A DNA stretch of 64,000 nt from Microbulbifer litoralis (lineage in GTDB: Bacteria; Pseudomonadota; Gammaproteobacteria; Pseudomonadales; Cellvibrionaceae). Of the stretch, positions 26,774 to 37,537 are shown piece by piece. Position 1 is the stretch's first letter, and each line of letters opens with the position of its first letter. Both the position numbers and the translations under genes were made by a program. Where the stretch lies: positions 172,339-236,338 of the forward strand of contig NZ_JALKCV010000007.1 of the NCBI RefSeq assembly GCF_023634065.1. The letters are read 5' to 3'. Under the pieces are notes generated by a model, which had not been told where the DNA came from, searched no databases, and worked only from the letters and a program-made list of their open reading frames with translations.

Positions 26774-27856
26774 TCAGACCGCCACCACCTGGTTGCGGCC
26801 GCCGTCTTTGGCGCGGTACATGCGCGCGTCGGCCTCCGCCAGCAATTGGCCGTGGGTGGCGCTGGCCGGGTCGCCCTCGGCGACGCCGAAGCTGATGGAG
26901 ATCTCCACCGGCGGATTGTATTTGCGGCTGAGCGCCTCGACGCGCTCGCGCAGCTTTTCCGCCAGCACGCCGCCGCCGTGCAGGTCGGTGTTCGGCAGCA
27001 GTATCAGGAATTCCTCGCCGCCCCAGCGGGCCACGATATCGTCGGCGCGGGTGTTGTCGCGCAGTACCTCGGCCACATCCTGCAGCACGCGGTCGCCGAA
27101 GGCGTGGCCATAGGTGTCGTTGATGGTCTTGAAGTTGTCCAGGTCGCCGATCAGCACTGTATAGCGCCCGGCCAGGTGGCGGTTGCGGCGTTCCATTTCG
27201 TTGATGGCGCGATAGGCCTCGCGGCGGTTGGCGAGCCCGGTCAGGGCGTCGGTGCTGGCGCGGTTCTCGAGCTCCCGGGTCAGGCGGTGCAGCAGCTGCT
27301 GTGTCTGGTGGCGGCTGTTGTCGAGCAGCGCCGTCAACGCCGTGAGTGCGCCGAAAACGGCCAGGAAACGGGCGCGGTAGGCGGTGTCGTACTGGGCCGT
27401 GAGACCGGGGAAATCCGGGTAGAAGAGCACCAGCGCAGTGGCGCCGCCGATCACCGCCAGCGCGGCGACTCCTCCCTTGTAGCCGTAGAGGTTGATAAAC
27501 CCGGGAACCAGCATCACCGCCCACATCAGCCCGGTGTTGTTCACGCCGCCGGACAACAGGAGGTAGAAATAGAGCACCAGCAACAGCGCGCCCACCAGCA
27601 GTGGCGTGGCCTTGCTCTGGCCCACCAGGTTGATGGCGACATAGGCGGCCAGGATCAGTGCGGCCACGCCGAACAGGGTGCCGGAACGCAGCAGGTCGCC
27701 GCCGGTGAGGGCGATGGAGCCCATGGCGCCGGTGATGGCCATGGAAAAGATCAACATGTAGCCGGAGGCCTGGATACGGCGGCGCAGCTCCAGTTGCCGC
27801 GCTTCCTCCAGCGGGCTGCGGAAGCTCAGGCTGTTGTTGTTATACCCTGAATTCAT
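26774..27856 (-). CDS. Membrane-bound diguanylate cyclase (GGDEF)
   Basis: 360 residues. About six membrane helices in the first 180 residues precede a GGDEF domain with DALTGLANRR, DLDNFKTINDTYGH and the active-site ARWGGEEF. RADD five residues before GGEEF is the RxxD inhibitory I-site, so product feedback is expected. It synthesises c-di-GMP; the sensory membrane region is not a recognised family. No EAL domain. Confidence 0.92.
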   Translation of the reverse strand: MNSGYNNNSLSFRSPLEEARQLELRRRIQASGYMLIFSMAITGAMGSIALTGGDLLRSGTLFGVAALILAAYVAINLVGQSKATPLLVGALLLVLYFYLLLSGGVNNTGLMWAVMLVPGFINLYGYKGGVAALAVIGGATALVLFYPDFPGLTAQYDTAYRARFLAVFGALTALTALLDNSRHQTQQLLHRLTRELENRASTDALTGLANRREAYRAINEMERRNRHLAGRYTVLIGDLDNFKTINDTYGHAFGDRVLQDVAEVLRDNTRADDIVARWGGEEFLILLPNTDLHGGGVLAEKLRERVEALSRKYNPPVEISISFGVAEGDPASATHGQLLAEADARMYRAKDGGRNQVVAV

Positions 27857-28072
27857 GGGGTTCCCTGTATCGTGCGGACCGATGCCTGCGTTCGGCCCCG
27901 GCCGCGGGCGGCGGTTCTTCTTTTAACCCTTGGACCGTCCCGCACCGCCGTGGATTCCCCCGCGCGGTATTCGGGACAGGGCGCCAAGTATATGGTGATT
28001 CCACCCGCCGCCAAAGTGTCGCGCTGCTATTCGTCTAAAGTGTCTGCAGGCAATTTCACAAAATGCGAAACC

Positions 28073-28594
28073 GTGGCAAAAGTAGAGCTGACAAGCGGAA
28101 ATATCCTGACATTGCGCGCCACAGCGCTGGTGTGCCCGGCGCACAAGCACCTGATCCGCGGACGCGGCCTGTCGGCGCAGATATTCGATCGTGGTGGGGA
28201 GGCGCTGGCCGCCGCCTGCGAACAGCAACCGGAATGTGCCGTGGGCGAGGCCAGGGTCACCCGCGCCTACGGGCTGCCGGTGCAGTACCTGCTGCACACG
28301 GTAACGCCCCAGTGGAGCAGCGGTGACCAGTGGGGGGCCGCGGCGCTGGCGCAGTTGCGGAACTGCTACCAGGCCGCGCTGGCGCTGGCACGTGAGAAGA
28401 AAATCAGGAGCCTGCTGTTCCCGGCACTGGGCGCCGGCACCAACCGTTTCCCCCACTCCATCGCCGCGCACCAGGCACTGGAGGTGCTGCATGCACAGGG
28501 GGAGGATTTCGACAGGCTGACGGTCTGCCTGCACACGCCGGCGGCGCTGGCGGAGTGGCGGCGGGTGCAGCGGCGCTTCTTTGGTGATGGCTAA
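28073..28594 (+). CDS. Macro domain protein
   Basis: 173 residues from a tentative GTG 28073, where the macro fold begins (VELTSGNILTLRATALVCPA); the frame is open farther upstream, and no good ribosome site was found. Conserved macro features are the Gly-rich LLFPALGAGTNRFP loop and the GRG-type loop near residue 40. Macro domains bind or remove ADP-ribose. Its stop overlaps that of the DUF1428 gene by four bases, convergently. Target unknown. Confidence 0.7.
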   Translation: MAKVELTSGNILTLRATALVCPAHKHLIRGRGLSAQIFDRGGEALAAACEQQPECAVGEARVTRAYGLPVQYLLHTVTPQWSSGDQWGAAALAQLRNCYQAALALAREKKIRSLLFPALGAGTNRFPHSIAAHQALEVLHAQGEDFDRLTVCLHTPAALAEWRRVQRRFFGDG

Positions 28595-28962
28595 CCGCCC
28601 AGTTCCACCACCGGGCTGAAACCGCCATAGATTAGCCGCATGCCGTCGAACGGCATCGGGTTCTGTTCCGGGTTCATGCGCGGGTCGGTCTGCATCAGTT
28701 CCTCCATCCTGCCCATGGCCGCGTCGCGGGTCGCCTTGTCCGGCCATTCGATCCAGGCAAACACGACCGTCTCGTCGTCACCGGCCTGGACGGCGCCGTA
28801 GAAATCGTTGACCTTGCCCCTTGGTACGTCGTCGCCCCAGCACTCGACGACGCGCAGGGCGCCCAGTTCCATAAACACACCGTCGGCCTTTTCGGCGTGT
28901 TCGATAAATCGCTGTCTGTTTTCTGTGGGTACTGCCAATACAAAGCCGTCGATATAGGACAT
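28591..28962 (-). CDS. DUF1428 family protein
   Basis: 123 residues. MSYIDGFVLAVPTENR at the start and MPFDGMRLIYGGFSPVV near the end match the DUF1428 family, small alpha/beta barrels of the dimeric type related to antibiotic-monooxygenase folds. Function unknown. Stands alone. Confidence 0.85.
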   Translation of the reverse strand: MSYIDGFVLAVPTENRQRFIEHAEKADGVFMELGALRVVECWGDDVPRGKVNDFYGAVQAGDDETVVFAWIEWPDKATRDAAMGRMEELMQTDPRMNPEQNPMPFDGMRLIYGGFSPVVELGG

Positions 28963-29058
28963 GGAAGAGTTCCTCGGTCAGTGGATCATCGTTAACTGGT
29001 CGTTCAGGCGGGAGGGGATTCGACTAGTGTGCTGTTCGCGAACTTTCCGCATGGTCCA

Positions 29059-29322
29059 CTAGCTGCGCGTCAATGTATCCGCCAGCGTCAGCAGGATCAG
29101 CAGCGCGATCCACATTACCCCGCCCACGGCGACCAGGCGTAGCAACGGGCTGGAGGTATACAGGCGCATGAATACCAGCATCACCAGCGCGGCCATGGCT
29201 GCCGCGCACAGAAAGTGGAGCGAGTAGCGCAACGCGCTGCTGTCCAGTGCGCCGGCCAGCAGGGTCACGGCGAGCAGTGCCAACAGCCCCAGCCAGCAGA
29301 GTACGGCAGTGCGATTGGTCAT
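29059..29322 (-). CDS. ctaF: Cytochrome c oxidase subunit IV-like small membrane protein
   Basis: 87 residues with three hydrophobic segments (about 8-25, 31-51, 62-80), like the bacterial COX4/CtaF subunit of haem-copper oxidases. It begins 13 bp after the subunit III stop, last gene of the respiratory operon. Small size and composition support the call; there are no catalytic residues to check. Confidence 0.65.
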   Translation of the reverse strand: MTNRTAVLCWLGLLALLAVTLLAGALDSSALRYSLHFLCAAAMAALVMLVFMRLYTSSPLLRLVAVGGVMWIALLILLTLADTLTRS

Positions 29323-29335
29323 TTCACGACACCTC

Positions 29336-30011
29336 TCAGGCCCGCAACAGGTAGAAGCAGGTGAAAATGAATATCCACACCACGTCGATAAACGCCCAGT
29401 AGAGACCGGCGATGCGCAGCTGCCGGTCGATGCGGTCCGGCCGGCGCCAGCGCCGCGCGAGGGCCAGCATCACCGCCAGGATTCCCAGCCCCACCAGCAT
29501 ATGCACCGCATGCAGCCCGGTGGCGATAAAATAGAGGTTGAAAAACAGCTCTGCCACGGCCGCCACCGGCTGTTCGCCGGGAGCCGCCAGCGCGCTGGAG
29601 TAGTGAAACGGCAGGCCCAGCACCGGCATCAGCTGGTGGCGGAACTCGCTGTACCATTCGAAGCCCTTGATCGCCAGGAACAGCGCGCCCAGCGCCATGG
29701 TCGCCTGCAGCCAGCCGATGGTGGCGCGGCGCAGGCGCGCACCCGCCGACAGTTCCGCCAGTGCCATGGTCAGGCCGCTGCTCAGCAGCAGCGCGGTATT
29801 GACCGCCGCCAGCGACAGGTCCAGGTGCCCCGCGGCCTCGGCGAATACGGCACCGTGACGCACCCGCAGTATCGCGAAGCTGGCAAAAATGGCGCCGAAC
29901 AGCAGCAGTTCGGTGAGCAGGAAGACCCACATGCCCAGCAGGCCCGCGTGGCGCTGCTGCTCCATATCGTCGAACTGCACCTCGGGCCGCGACTCGCCCG
30001 AGCGCCCGCTG

Positions 30012-30025
<14 letters not shown>
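29336..30025 (-). CDS. ctaE: Cytochrome c oxidase subunit III
   Basis: 229 residues with seven hydrophobic helices; conserved [15 protein letters not shown] and [18 protein letters not shown] at the C-terminus are typical for subunit III. Starts inside the end of ctaD (14 bp overlap), so translation is coupled. Supports assembly and proton uptake of the caa3 oxidase. Confidence 0.93.
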
Positions 30026-31624
<1,599 letters not shown>

Positions 31625-31628
<4 letters not shown>

Positions 31629-32620
31629 TGTTCATCGGCCTCGCGTGACTGCCCAAGTGATTGAATGTAGGAAATCAGCTGCAGGATTTCCTCCTCGGAA
31701 ACCTGCCCGGAAAAACTCGGCATGACCGGCTGGTAGCCGGCCACCAGCTGCGCCTGCGGTTCGACGATGGAATCGCGGATATAGGCTTCGTCGGCCACCA
31801 CTTCACTGCCGTCGGCGAGCTTGACCCGGCTGCCGAAAACGCCCTGCAGTGCCGGCGCCAGCCCGCTGCCGTCGGCCTTGTGGCAGGCGCCGCAGCCGAG
31901 GCTCTGGAACAGCTGCGCGCCGGCCTCGGCGCGGTCCGGGACATCCACCTTGCCGGCCAGCCACTGCTGGTAGTCGGCGCGCTCCAGCACCACCACCTTG
32001 CCGCGCATGCGCGCGTGGTCGGTGCCACAGTATTCGGCGCAGAACAGCCGGTAGGTGCCGGCGCGGGTGGGGGTGAACTGCGCGCGCGTGTACATGCCGG
32101 GCACCGCGTCCCGCTTGAGCCGGAACGCCGGCAGCGACAGGCTGTGGATCACATCCTGCGAGGTGATGCGCAGCGCCACCGTTTCGCCCACCGGCAGGTG
32201 CAGGGTGTTGATTTCGCGGGTGCCGTCCGGGTGCTGGAACTTCCACATCCACTGCTTGCCCACCGCATCGATGGTGACGTCCGCATCGGTCGCACTGTAG
32301 AGGTGGAGATAGAGCTGGCTGCCCCAGTAGAAGAGCCCGATAAACGACAGGCACAGCAGCAGCGCAAAACCGATTTCCAGGCGCCGCCCGCTGCGCTCGG
32401 CAATCAGTTCGCCGCGCTCGCGCCGCAGGCTGCGGCGGTAGCGCACGGCGAACACCACCACCAGCGCGGCGAGTATGCCCATCAGCAGGCCGGAAATCCC
32501 CAGCAGCGCGTAGTAGAGGAAATCCACCTGTTGCGCATATTCGGAGGCCTGTTCGGGAATCAGCTTCAGGCCGATCTGCGGATCCTCGATCGCCGGCGTC
32601 TGCGGCGCTTCGCTGCTCAT
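31625..32620 (-). CDS. ctaC: Cytochrome c oxidase subunit II with fused cytochrome c
   Basis: 331 residues. Two N-terminal helices (about 28-55 and 80-100) precede the cupredoxin domain with the CuA motif [12 protein letters not shown] (about 195-206). A C-terminal cytochrome c domain has the haem motif CGACH near residue 240 and Met ligand in VMPSF near 300, making this a caa3-type subunit II. Electrons arrive from alternative complex III either by this haem or a soluble carrier. Confidence 0.95.
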
Positions 32621-33402
32621 GGGCGCTCCCGCCGCCGCAGCCCGACCAGCATCGCCGCCAGCGCGACGACCGACACGGCGCCGGCGCCCTGCAGCAGGCG
32701 CATCACGGCCAGGTTGTAGCGGCCGCCCTGCGGATCGAATTGATAGCAGCGCAGTAACAGCTGGTCCACGGGGCTGCCCAGTTTTCCGCGTCCGGCCTCC
32801 AGCAGCGCCAGGCGCAGATCCCGGCTCTCGATGCGCAACAGGTAGTGGCTGACGGTGCCGCCCGGCGCGACCACCACCAGCCCCGCCGGGTGTGCGTAGC
32901 TGTCGCGGCGGGCATCGTAGGTGTAGTGGAACCCGATCCTGTCGGCGAGTGTGCCGATGTTTTTCTCTGTGCCGGTCAGTACAGCCCAGCCGTCGACGGT
33001 GCGGCCGTGGCGTTCGCGCAGGCGCCGCGCCAGGTCGGCCGCATCGGTCGGTGTAGCGCGCGGGTCTATACCGACCAGGGCGACGCTGTAATCGCCCGGG
33101 TCAAACGGCAGTGCAGCGGCGGCTTTTGCCAGTTGTTCCAGCAGGGTCGGGCACAGGTGCGGGCAGTCGTACCAGACCAGCAGCAACACCAGCGGTCGCT
33201 CGCCGGCGAGCGCGGTCAGCTCCACCCGCTCGCCGCGCGCGTTGCGAAACGGCGTGTCCGGCGGCAGCACCGCACCGATCTTCTGGTCGAAGCGCACGCT
33301 GTCGAGGACTGCCTGCTGCGGTCCCTGTTCGCTGTACAGCGGCCGGGCCTGCACCGGCGACAGCGCGAGCAAGAGAAACAATGGCGACAGGAATCGGTTC
33401 AC
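32617..33402 (-). CDS. SCO1/SenC family copper chaperone
   Basis: 261 residues. Signal peptide 1-19; thioredoxin-like fold with the CPHLC copper-binding cysteines near residue 79 and a His in SYAHPAG near 168; a C-terminal helix (about 235-255) anchors it in the membrane. SCO proteins load copper into the CuA site of subunit II encoded next to it. ATGA overlaps on both sides. Confidence 0.9.
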   Translation of the reverse strand: MNRFLSPLFLLLALSPVQARPLYSEQGPQQAVLDSVRFDQKIGAVLPPDTPFRNARGERVELTALAGERPLVLLLVWYDCPHLCPTLLEQLAKAAAALPFDPGDYSVALVGIDPRATPTDAADLARRLRERHGRTVDGWAVLTGTEKNIGTLADRIGFHYTYDARRDSYAHPAGLVVVAPGGTVSHYLLRIESRDLRLALLEAGRGKLGSPVDQLLLRCYQFDPQGGRYNLAVMRLLQGAGAVSVVALAAMLVGLRRRERP

Positions 33403-33827
33403 GGCGTTTCCTCCGCGGCGGGTTCCCGCTTTTCGTTTTTCTCCCTGTCATTTTCCGGTGCTTTTTCACTGGTCTGTTCTGCGTCCTGTCCGGGCAGGCC
33501 GCGCTCGACCAGCAGGTCCATGGCGCGCCCGATCGGTATGTGCACCACGCCCGCCTCCCGGTCCACCCAGCCGGCGCTGTGCAGGTGCCGCTGTACGCGT
33601 TCGTGGTATGCGCGCATGTCCGCGCGCGGGTCTGTCTGCAGGTGTGGCCGGCCCGCCGCCGGCGGCTCCGGTGGAAAGAGCGGCGGCGACGGCTGCGGCC
33701 GCCAGAGTTGGTAGGCGTGCCACAGCAGCCAGCCGCTGGCGAGTACCAGTACCGGTGTCAGCAGCAGCGTGCGGGCGATGGGCCGCACGCGGGCCAGGTC
33801 GGGTTCGTGGCCGCGCCGTTCAGCCAT
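33399..33827 (-). CDS. Small membrane-anchored protein, ACIII/caa3 operon
   Basis: 142 residues: one membrane helix (about 19-40), a Pro-rich spacer, a central segment with VHIPIGRAMDLLVERGLP and a charged Glu/Lys tail. The core motif (IPIxRAMDL) is found in proteins placed between act and cta genes in other genomes, as far as memory allows. No cofactor motifs. Overlaps actF by 8 nt and the SCO gene by 4 nt. Confidence 0.6.
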   Translation of the reverse strand: MAERRGHEPDLARVRPIARTLLLTPVLVLASGWLLWHAYQLWRPQPSPPLFPPEPPAAGRPHLQTDPRADMRAYHERVQRHLHSAGWVDREAGVVHIPIGRAMDLLVERGLPGQDAEQTSEKAPENDREKNEKREPAAEETP

Positions 33828-34842
33828 GGGGCACCTCCCCGCCGGTCCCGGCGGGGGATTCCCGCCGGCGACCGGCGAAAAGCACCGCGCCGAACAGCCC
33901 TGTCAGCAGCGCCAGCAACAGCAGCGAGTGGAAACCGTTGTCGTCAAACGGCGGCAGCACCAGCCAGCCGATCTGCAGCGTGTGCCCGGCCAGGCAGCTG
34001 GCCGCGGCGCGCTCCAGCCAGCGCGCACTGCCCTTGGCCCTGCCGGACAGCAGCACCGCAAACGGCAGCAGGAAGAAGAGCGCGAACGAGATGACGCTCA
34101 CGGCACGCCACAGGCCCTGGCCGCGATGGATATACCAGCCGATCTCGTCGGGCAGGTTGGCCGACCAGATCACGATGTATTGGGAAAAGGCGAAAAATGC
34201 CCAGCCCAACAGCACGCCCAGCCACAGGTTGGCAATATCGCGGCGCGCGTCCGGCGCCATCCGCTGCGCGCCGAGCAGCAGTGCCCAGGCGAACGCGGCG
34301 GCCGTTGTCTCGGCGGCGAGCATCAGGCCGTAGACGTCGGAGTAGAATTCCGGTTCCAGCGACATCAGCCAGTCGAACGAGAAAAAGGTCAGCGCCAGCA
34401 GCCACAGCAGCAGGCCCCGCGCGGGCATGCGGCCGGGCGCGCGCGCCAGCCACAGCCACAGTGCGAAAAAGGCCAGCGTGCGCAGGATGAAAAACGGGAT
34501 ATTCAGGTAGGCGAGTTTGTTGCGCACCAGCTGCGGCAGTGTCTCCGCCGGCTGGGTCCAGGCGAACAGGGCGTGCATGCCGGCCAGCAGTGGCAGCATG
34601 GCCGCGGCGAACAGTGGCAGGATCGCCGCCAGTGCCAGCCACTGGGCCCCGCCCGCCTCGCCCCAGCGGCCGCCGGTGAGCCGGTGCACCATCAGGATCG
34701 CCGTTGCGCCCAGCGGCAGCGAACCCCAGGCCAGCGCCGCCGCCAGCCAGCCCGGCGCCAGGATACCGCCGGCCAGGCCCGCGACCAGACCGCCGAGGCC
34801 CAGCGCGGCGATTCTGACCAGTGGCAGGGCGCGCGGGTTCAC
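33820..34842 (-). CDS. actF: Alternative complex III subunit F (NrfD-like quinone subunit)
   Basis: 340 residues from GTG 34842, which overlaps the actE stop (GTGA). About ten membrane helices; a charged patch ANLPDEIGWYIHRG near residue 235 and DWLMSLEPEFYSDVYG near 160 are typical for ActF. It is the second quinone-binding, NrfD-like subunit of the quinol:cytochrome c oxidoreductase (ACIII). A longer open frame upstream to 35457 is a shadow of actE. Confidence 0.9.
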   Translation of the reverse strand: MNPRALPLVRIAALGLGGLVAGLAGGILAPGWLAAALAWGSLPLGATAILMVHRLTGGRWGEAGGAQWLALAAILPLFAAAMLPLLAGMHALFAWTQPAETLPQLVRNKLAYLNIPFFILRTLAFFALWLWLARAPGRMPARGLLLWLLALTFFSFDWLMSLEPEFYSDVYGLMLAAETTAAAFAWALLLGAQRMAPDARRDIANLWLGVLLGWAFFAFSQYIVIWSANLPDEIGWYIHRGQGLWRAVSVISFALFFLLPFAVLLSGRAKGSARWLERAAASCLAGHTLQIGWLVLPPFDDNGFHSLLLLALLTGLFGAVLFAGRRRESPAGTGGEVPHG

Positions 34843-35546
34843 GGCGTGGCCTCCGGTTCCCGCTTCGGGGCTTTCTGCAGCGTTTCGCGCTGTTTTGGCG
34901 GCAGGTCGCCGAGACCGGCGTGTTGCGAGAGCTGCAGTGCGCGGATATAGGCGGCGATTGCCCAGCGGTCGCCGTCCGGTACCCGCGCGCCGTAGGCGAC
35001 CATCCTGCCAAAGCCGTTTTCGATCACATCGTAGAAATGGCGCAGCGGAATTTCCCGCAGGCGCGCGCTGTGCAGCGATGGCGGCGCCGGAAAGCCGCGC
35101 TGTACCACCATGCCGTCGCCGCGGCCGCTGCCGCCGTGGCAGGGGCTGCAGAAGATGTCGTAGCGCTCGCCGCCGCGCTCGAGCAGTGCGCGGGTCAGCG
35201 GCTGCGGCAAAACATCCGGCACCGGGCCCAGCGGTTCGTCGCGGGCGACGGTGCCCGCCACCGGCGTCAGCGCCGACTGGTTGTTGGGCCAGCCGGGCGC
35301 CGGCGCCAGCGGATCGTAGCGCGGCTGGTCGCGCATATCGTTGCCGCAGGCGGTGAGCAGGCAGTTTGCCAGAACAGCACACCGTAGGAGCCTGCCTTGC
35401 AGGCGAAAGACGAGAAGCCACCGGGATCGTCGCATCGCCAGCAAGGCTGGCTCCCACAGGGGGCTCATTGTCGGTTCGAAGCGCGCACGGCGCATCCTGT
35501 CGGTACTATTTTCTGCAGTGCGCAAAAATATGCGAAGCCAATTCAC
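34839..35546 (-). CDS. actE: Alternative complex III subunit E (cytochrome c lipoprotein)
   Basis: 235 residues from GTG 35546 (GTGA overlap with actD). The haem motif is CSPCH near residue 134, Met ligand around GRMVAYG, lipobox LLTAC near residue 67. The N-terminal 66 residues are abnormally long: 35384-35459 within them is a dispersed palindromic repeat, and the true signal peptide may be split around it (MNWLRIF ... AVLANCLLTAC). An alternative start is ATG 35435 inside the repeat, giving an Arg-rich n-region. Which start is used is open. Confidence 0.85.
   Translation of the reverse strand: MNWLRIFLRTAENSTDRMRRARFEPTMSPLWEPALLAMRRSRWLLVFRLQGRLLRCAVLANCLLTACGNDMRDQPRYDPLAPAPGWPNNQSALTPVAGTVARDEPLGPVPDVLPQPLTRALLERGGERYDIFCSPCHGGSGRGDGMVVQRGFPAPPSLHSARLREIPLRHFYDVIENGFGRMVAYGARVPDGDRWAIAAYIRALQLSQHAGLGDLPPKQRETLQKAPKREPEATP
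35384..35459. repeat. Dispersed palindromic repeat within actE 5' end
   Basis: On the plus strand it begins GTAGGAGCCTGCCTTGCAGG and ends CCAGCAAGGCTGGCTCCCAC, two inverted modules. The first module matches the intergenic copy at 7204-7228. It lies inside the actE reading frame without stopping it. Confidence 0.8.
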
Positions 35547-36094
35547 AATGTCAGCTCCCGCACATAGCGCGCGCCGCAGTCCCGCAACAGTGCCTCCAGT
35601 TTTTCCCCGTCACCGCCGCGCAGGCTGAGAAAAAAACCGTTCGCCGAGGCTGCGGCAAAGTCGTCCTCGTTGAACACCGGATGATAAAAATGCGGCAGGC
35701 GGTTTTTGACCAGCATGGTGATGGCGGCGGCCATGACCGAATTGAAGATGCCGACCTTGAAGGTGATCGGCAGAAAGGCCGGCCAGCTGTTCAGCGGCTT
35801 GCCGCCGACGACGATCGGGTAGTCGATCACCGCCGTGTACCACTGCAGCAGGAAGGCGATACCGGCGGCGATGGCGCCCACCAGCAGTGCGATACGCGCG
35901 ATTGAAAGAGCGCCGCCGCCCTCACTGAAACCCATCGCCTCCGCCAGCCCCGGCAGCGGGAAGGGCGCGTGCGCTTCCAGCCGGCGGTGGCCGCTTTTGC
36001 GCACCCGGCGCGCGGCGGCCAGCAGTGCCTCGCCGTCGTCGAAGCGGGCAATCAGTCCGTAGTGCCCATTGGCCGCGCCTTTCATTTCACTCAT
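35543..36094 (-). CDS. actD: Alternative complex III subunit D (DUF3341)
   Basis: 183 residues: N-terminal soluble domain, then two membrane helices (about 65-85 and 105-130) with YPIVVGGKPLNSWPAFLP between, a DUF3341 hallmark. Start ATG 36094 overlaps the actC stop (ATGA); ATG 36085 is a close alternative. ActD supports the ACIII core. Confidence 0.9.
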   Translation of the reverse strand: MSEMKGAANGHYGLIARFDDGEALLAAARRVRKSGHRRLEAHAPFPLPGLAEAMGFSEGGGALSIARIALLVGAIAAGIAFLLQWYTAVIDYPIVVGGKPLNSWPAFLPITFKVGIFNSVMAAAITMLVKNRLPHFYHPVFNEDDFAAASANGFFLSLRGGDGEKLEALLRDCGARYVRELTL

Positions 36095-37455
36095 TCCGCC
36101 CGCTCCCGCTGCTGCTGTCGCCGGTGGATGGCGCTGCGCATATCGTGCATCGAGATCACCGGCGCCAGCCGCACAAAGGCGAGCAGGAAAAATGCAAAAA
36201 CCCCCAGGGAGCCGAGTGCCAGCAGCGCGTCCCAGGCAGTCGGCAACGCCGTGCCCCAGGTGGCGGGAATAAAGCTTGCGTGCACGCTGGTAAACAGAAT
36301 CTGGTAGCGCTCCAGCCACATGCCGATATTGCTGGTGATCGCCAGCGCAAAAATGGCGGCCGGTGAGCGGCGCACGGCCCTGAACCACAGCAGCTGCACC
36401 AGCAGTACATTGCACACGAACATGCTCCACCAGGCGGGCGCGTAGGGGCCGGTCCAGCGGTCGATATAAACCGCGCGCTGGTAGAGATCGCCGGAGTACC
36501 AGGCGGTGAATATCTCCTGGATATAGGAGTAGTTCACGACCAGCGCGAACAGCAGCATCATGCGCCCCAGATAGTCCAGGTGGCGGCGGGTGATCAGGTC
36601 GCGCAGGCCGAACATGGCACGGGTGATCACCGCCAGCAGCGCGACGGTGGCGAAGCCGGAAAAGAGTGCGCCGGCGACGAAATACGGTGGAAAAATCGTG
36701 AAATGGAAACCCGGCACGATGGACACCGCCAGGTCCAGGGAAATGATACCCGTTACCGAGACCACGATCGGCGCCGCCACCGCCGCCAATACGCCGTTGA
36801 CCTGTTCGTAGCGCGCCCAGTGCAGCGCCGAGTTGCGCCAGCCCAGCGCCAGCAGGCCGTAGAAAATCTGCAGCGAGCGCGACCGGGCGCGGTCGCGCAG
36901 CGTGGCGAAGTCCGGCAGCAGGCTGAAAAACAGGAAGCCGAGGGTGAAAACGAAATAGGTGGCGATGGCGAAGAAATCCCACACCAGCGGACTGCGCCAC
37001 TGCGGCCACAGGTCCTGGGTGTTCGGGTAGGGCAGCAGGAAGTGCATCAGTTGCGGGCGCCCCAGATGGGCGATGGCGTAGATGCCGGCGCAGACGATCG
37101 CGAACATCGCCATCGCCTCCGCCAGCCGCGCTACCGGTGCGCGCCACGGCTGGCGCGTCAGCAGCAGCACGGCGGAGATCAGTGTGCCGGCGTGGGCGAT
37201 GCCGATCCACCAGATGGTGTTGACGATGGGAAAGCCCCAGGCGACGGGAATGTTGATGCCGAACAGGCCGACGCCGTTGCTGAAAACCATTGCGAGACAG
37301 AACGCGAACAGCAGTGCCAGCGCGCCCGCCACCGCGAACGCCAGCCGCCAGCGCGTGCGCGCACGCGGCGCCAGCACCAGCCCGGCGATGCGCTCGGTCA
37401 TGTTGCCGTGGGTCAGCTCCTCCGGCAGCAGTTTTTCCGTCGTGTTTTGCGACAT
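36091..37455 (-). CDS. actC: Alternative complex III subunit C (NrfD/PsrC-like)
   Basis: 454 residues, about ten membrane helices. Conserved TIWWIGIAHAGTLISAVL near residue 85 and WARYEQVNGVLAAVA near 215 are characteristic of NrfD-type quinol-binding subunits of ACIII. It binds quinol on the periplasmic side and passes electrons to ActB Fe-S clusters. Starts downstream of a hairpin that separates it from actB. Confidence 0.93.
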   Translation of the reverse strand: MSQNTTEKLLPEELTHGNMTERIAGLVLAPRARTRWRLAFAVAGALALLFAFCLAMVFSNGVGLFGINIPVAWGFPIVNTIWWIGIAHAGTLISAVLLLTRQPWRAPVARLAEAMAMFAIVCAGIYAIAHLGRPQLMHFLLPYPNTQDLWPQWRSPLVWDFFAIATYFVFTLGFLFFSLLPDFATLRDRARSRSLQIFYGLLALGWRNSALHWARYEQVNGVLAAVAAPIVVSVTGIISLDLAVSIVPGFHFTIFPPYFVAGALFSGFATVALLAVITRAMFGLRDLITRRHLDYLGRMMLLFALVVNYSYIQEIFTAWYSGDLYQRAVYIDRWTGPYAPAWWSMFVCNVLLVQLLWFRAVRRSPAAIFALAITSNIGMWLERYQILFTSVHASFIPATWGTALPTAWDALLALGSLGVFAFFLLAFVRLAPVISMHDMRSAIHRRQQQRERAE

Positions 37456-37470
37456 GTCCCTTTTGGGGTT

Positions 37471-37524
37471 GTAGGGTGCGCCGCGCGCACCGTTTCAATT
37501 TCTGGTGCGCTCGGCGCACCCTAC
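37471..37524. repeat. Inverted repeat between actB and actC
   Basis: GTAGGGTGCGCCGCGCGCAC pairs with its near complement ending GGCGCACCCTAC, with a loop of about ten bases. It fills most of the only sizeable gap (82 bp) between the first eight genes of the operon. It lacks a T-run and may dampen or stabilise the transcript, or simply be a dispersed element; similar GGTGCGC-rich ends occur at 6329 and 16886. Confidence 0.75.
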
Positions 37525-37537
37525 GCCTACGTCTGGT

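Noticed and set aside
33820..35457. 545-codon reading of actF
   Set aside because: The first 200 codons are an out-of-frame reading of actE; the GTG at 34842 with GTGA overlap gives a normal ActF.
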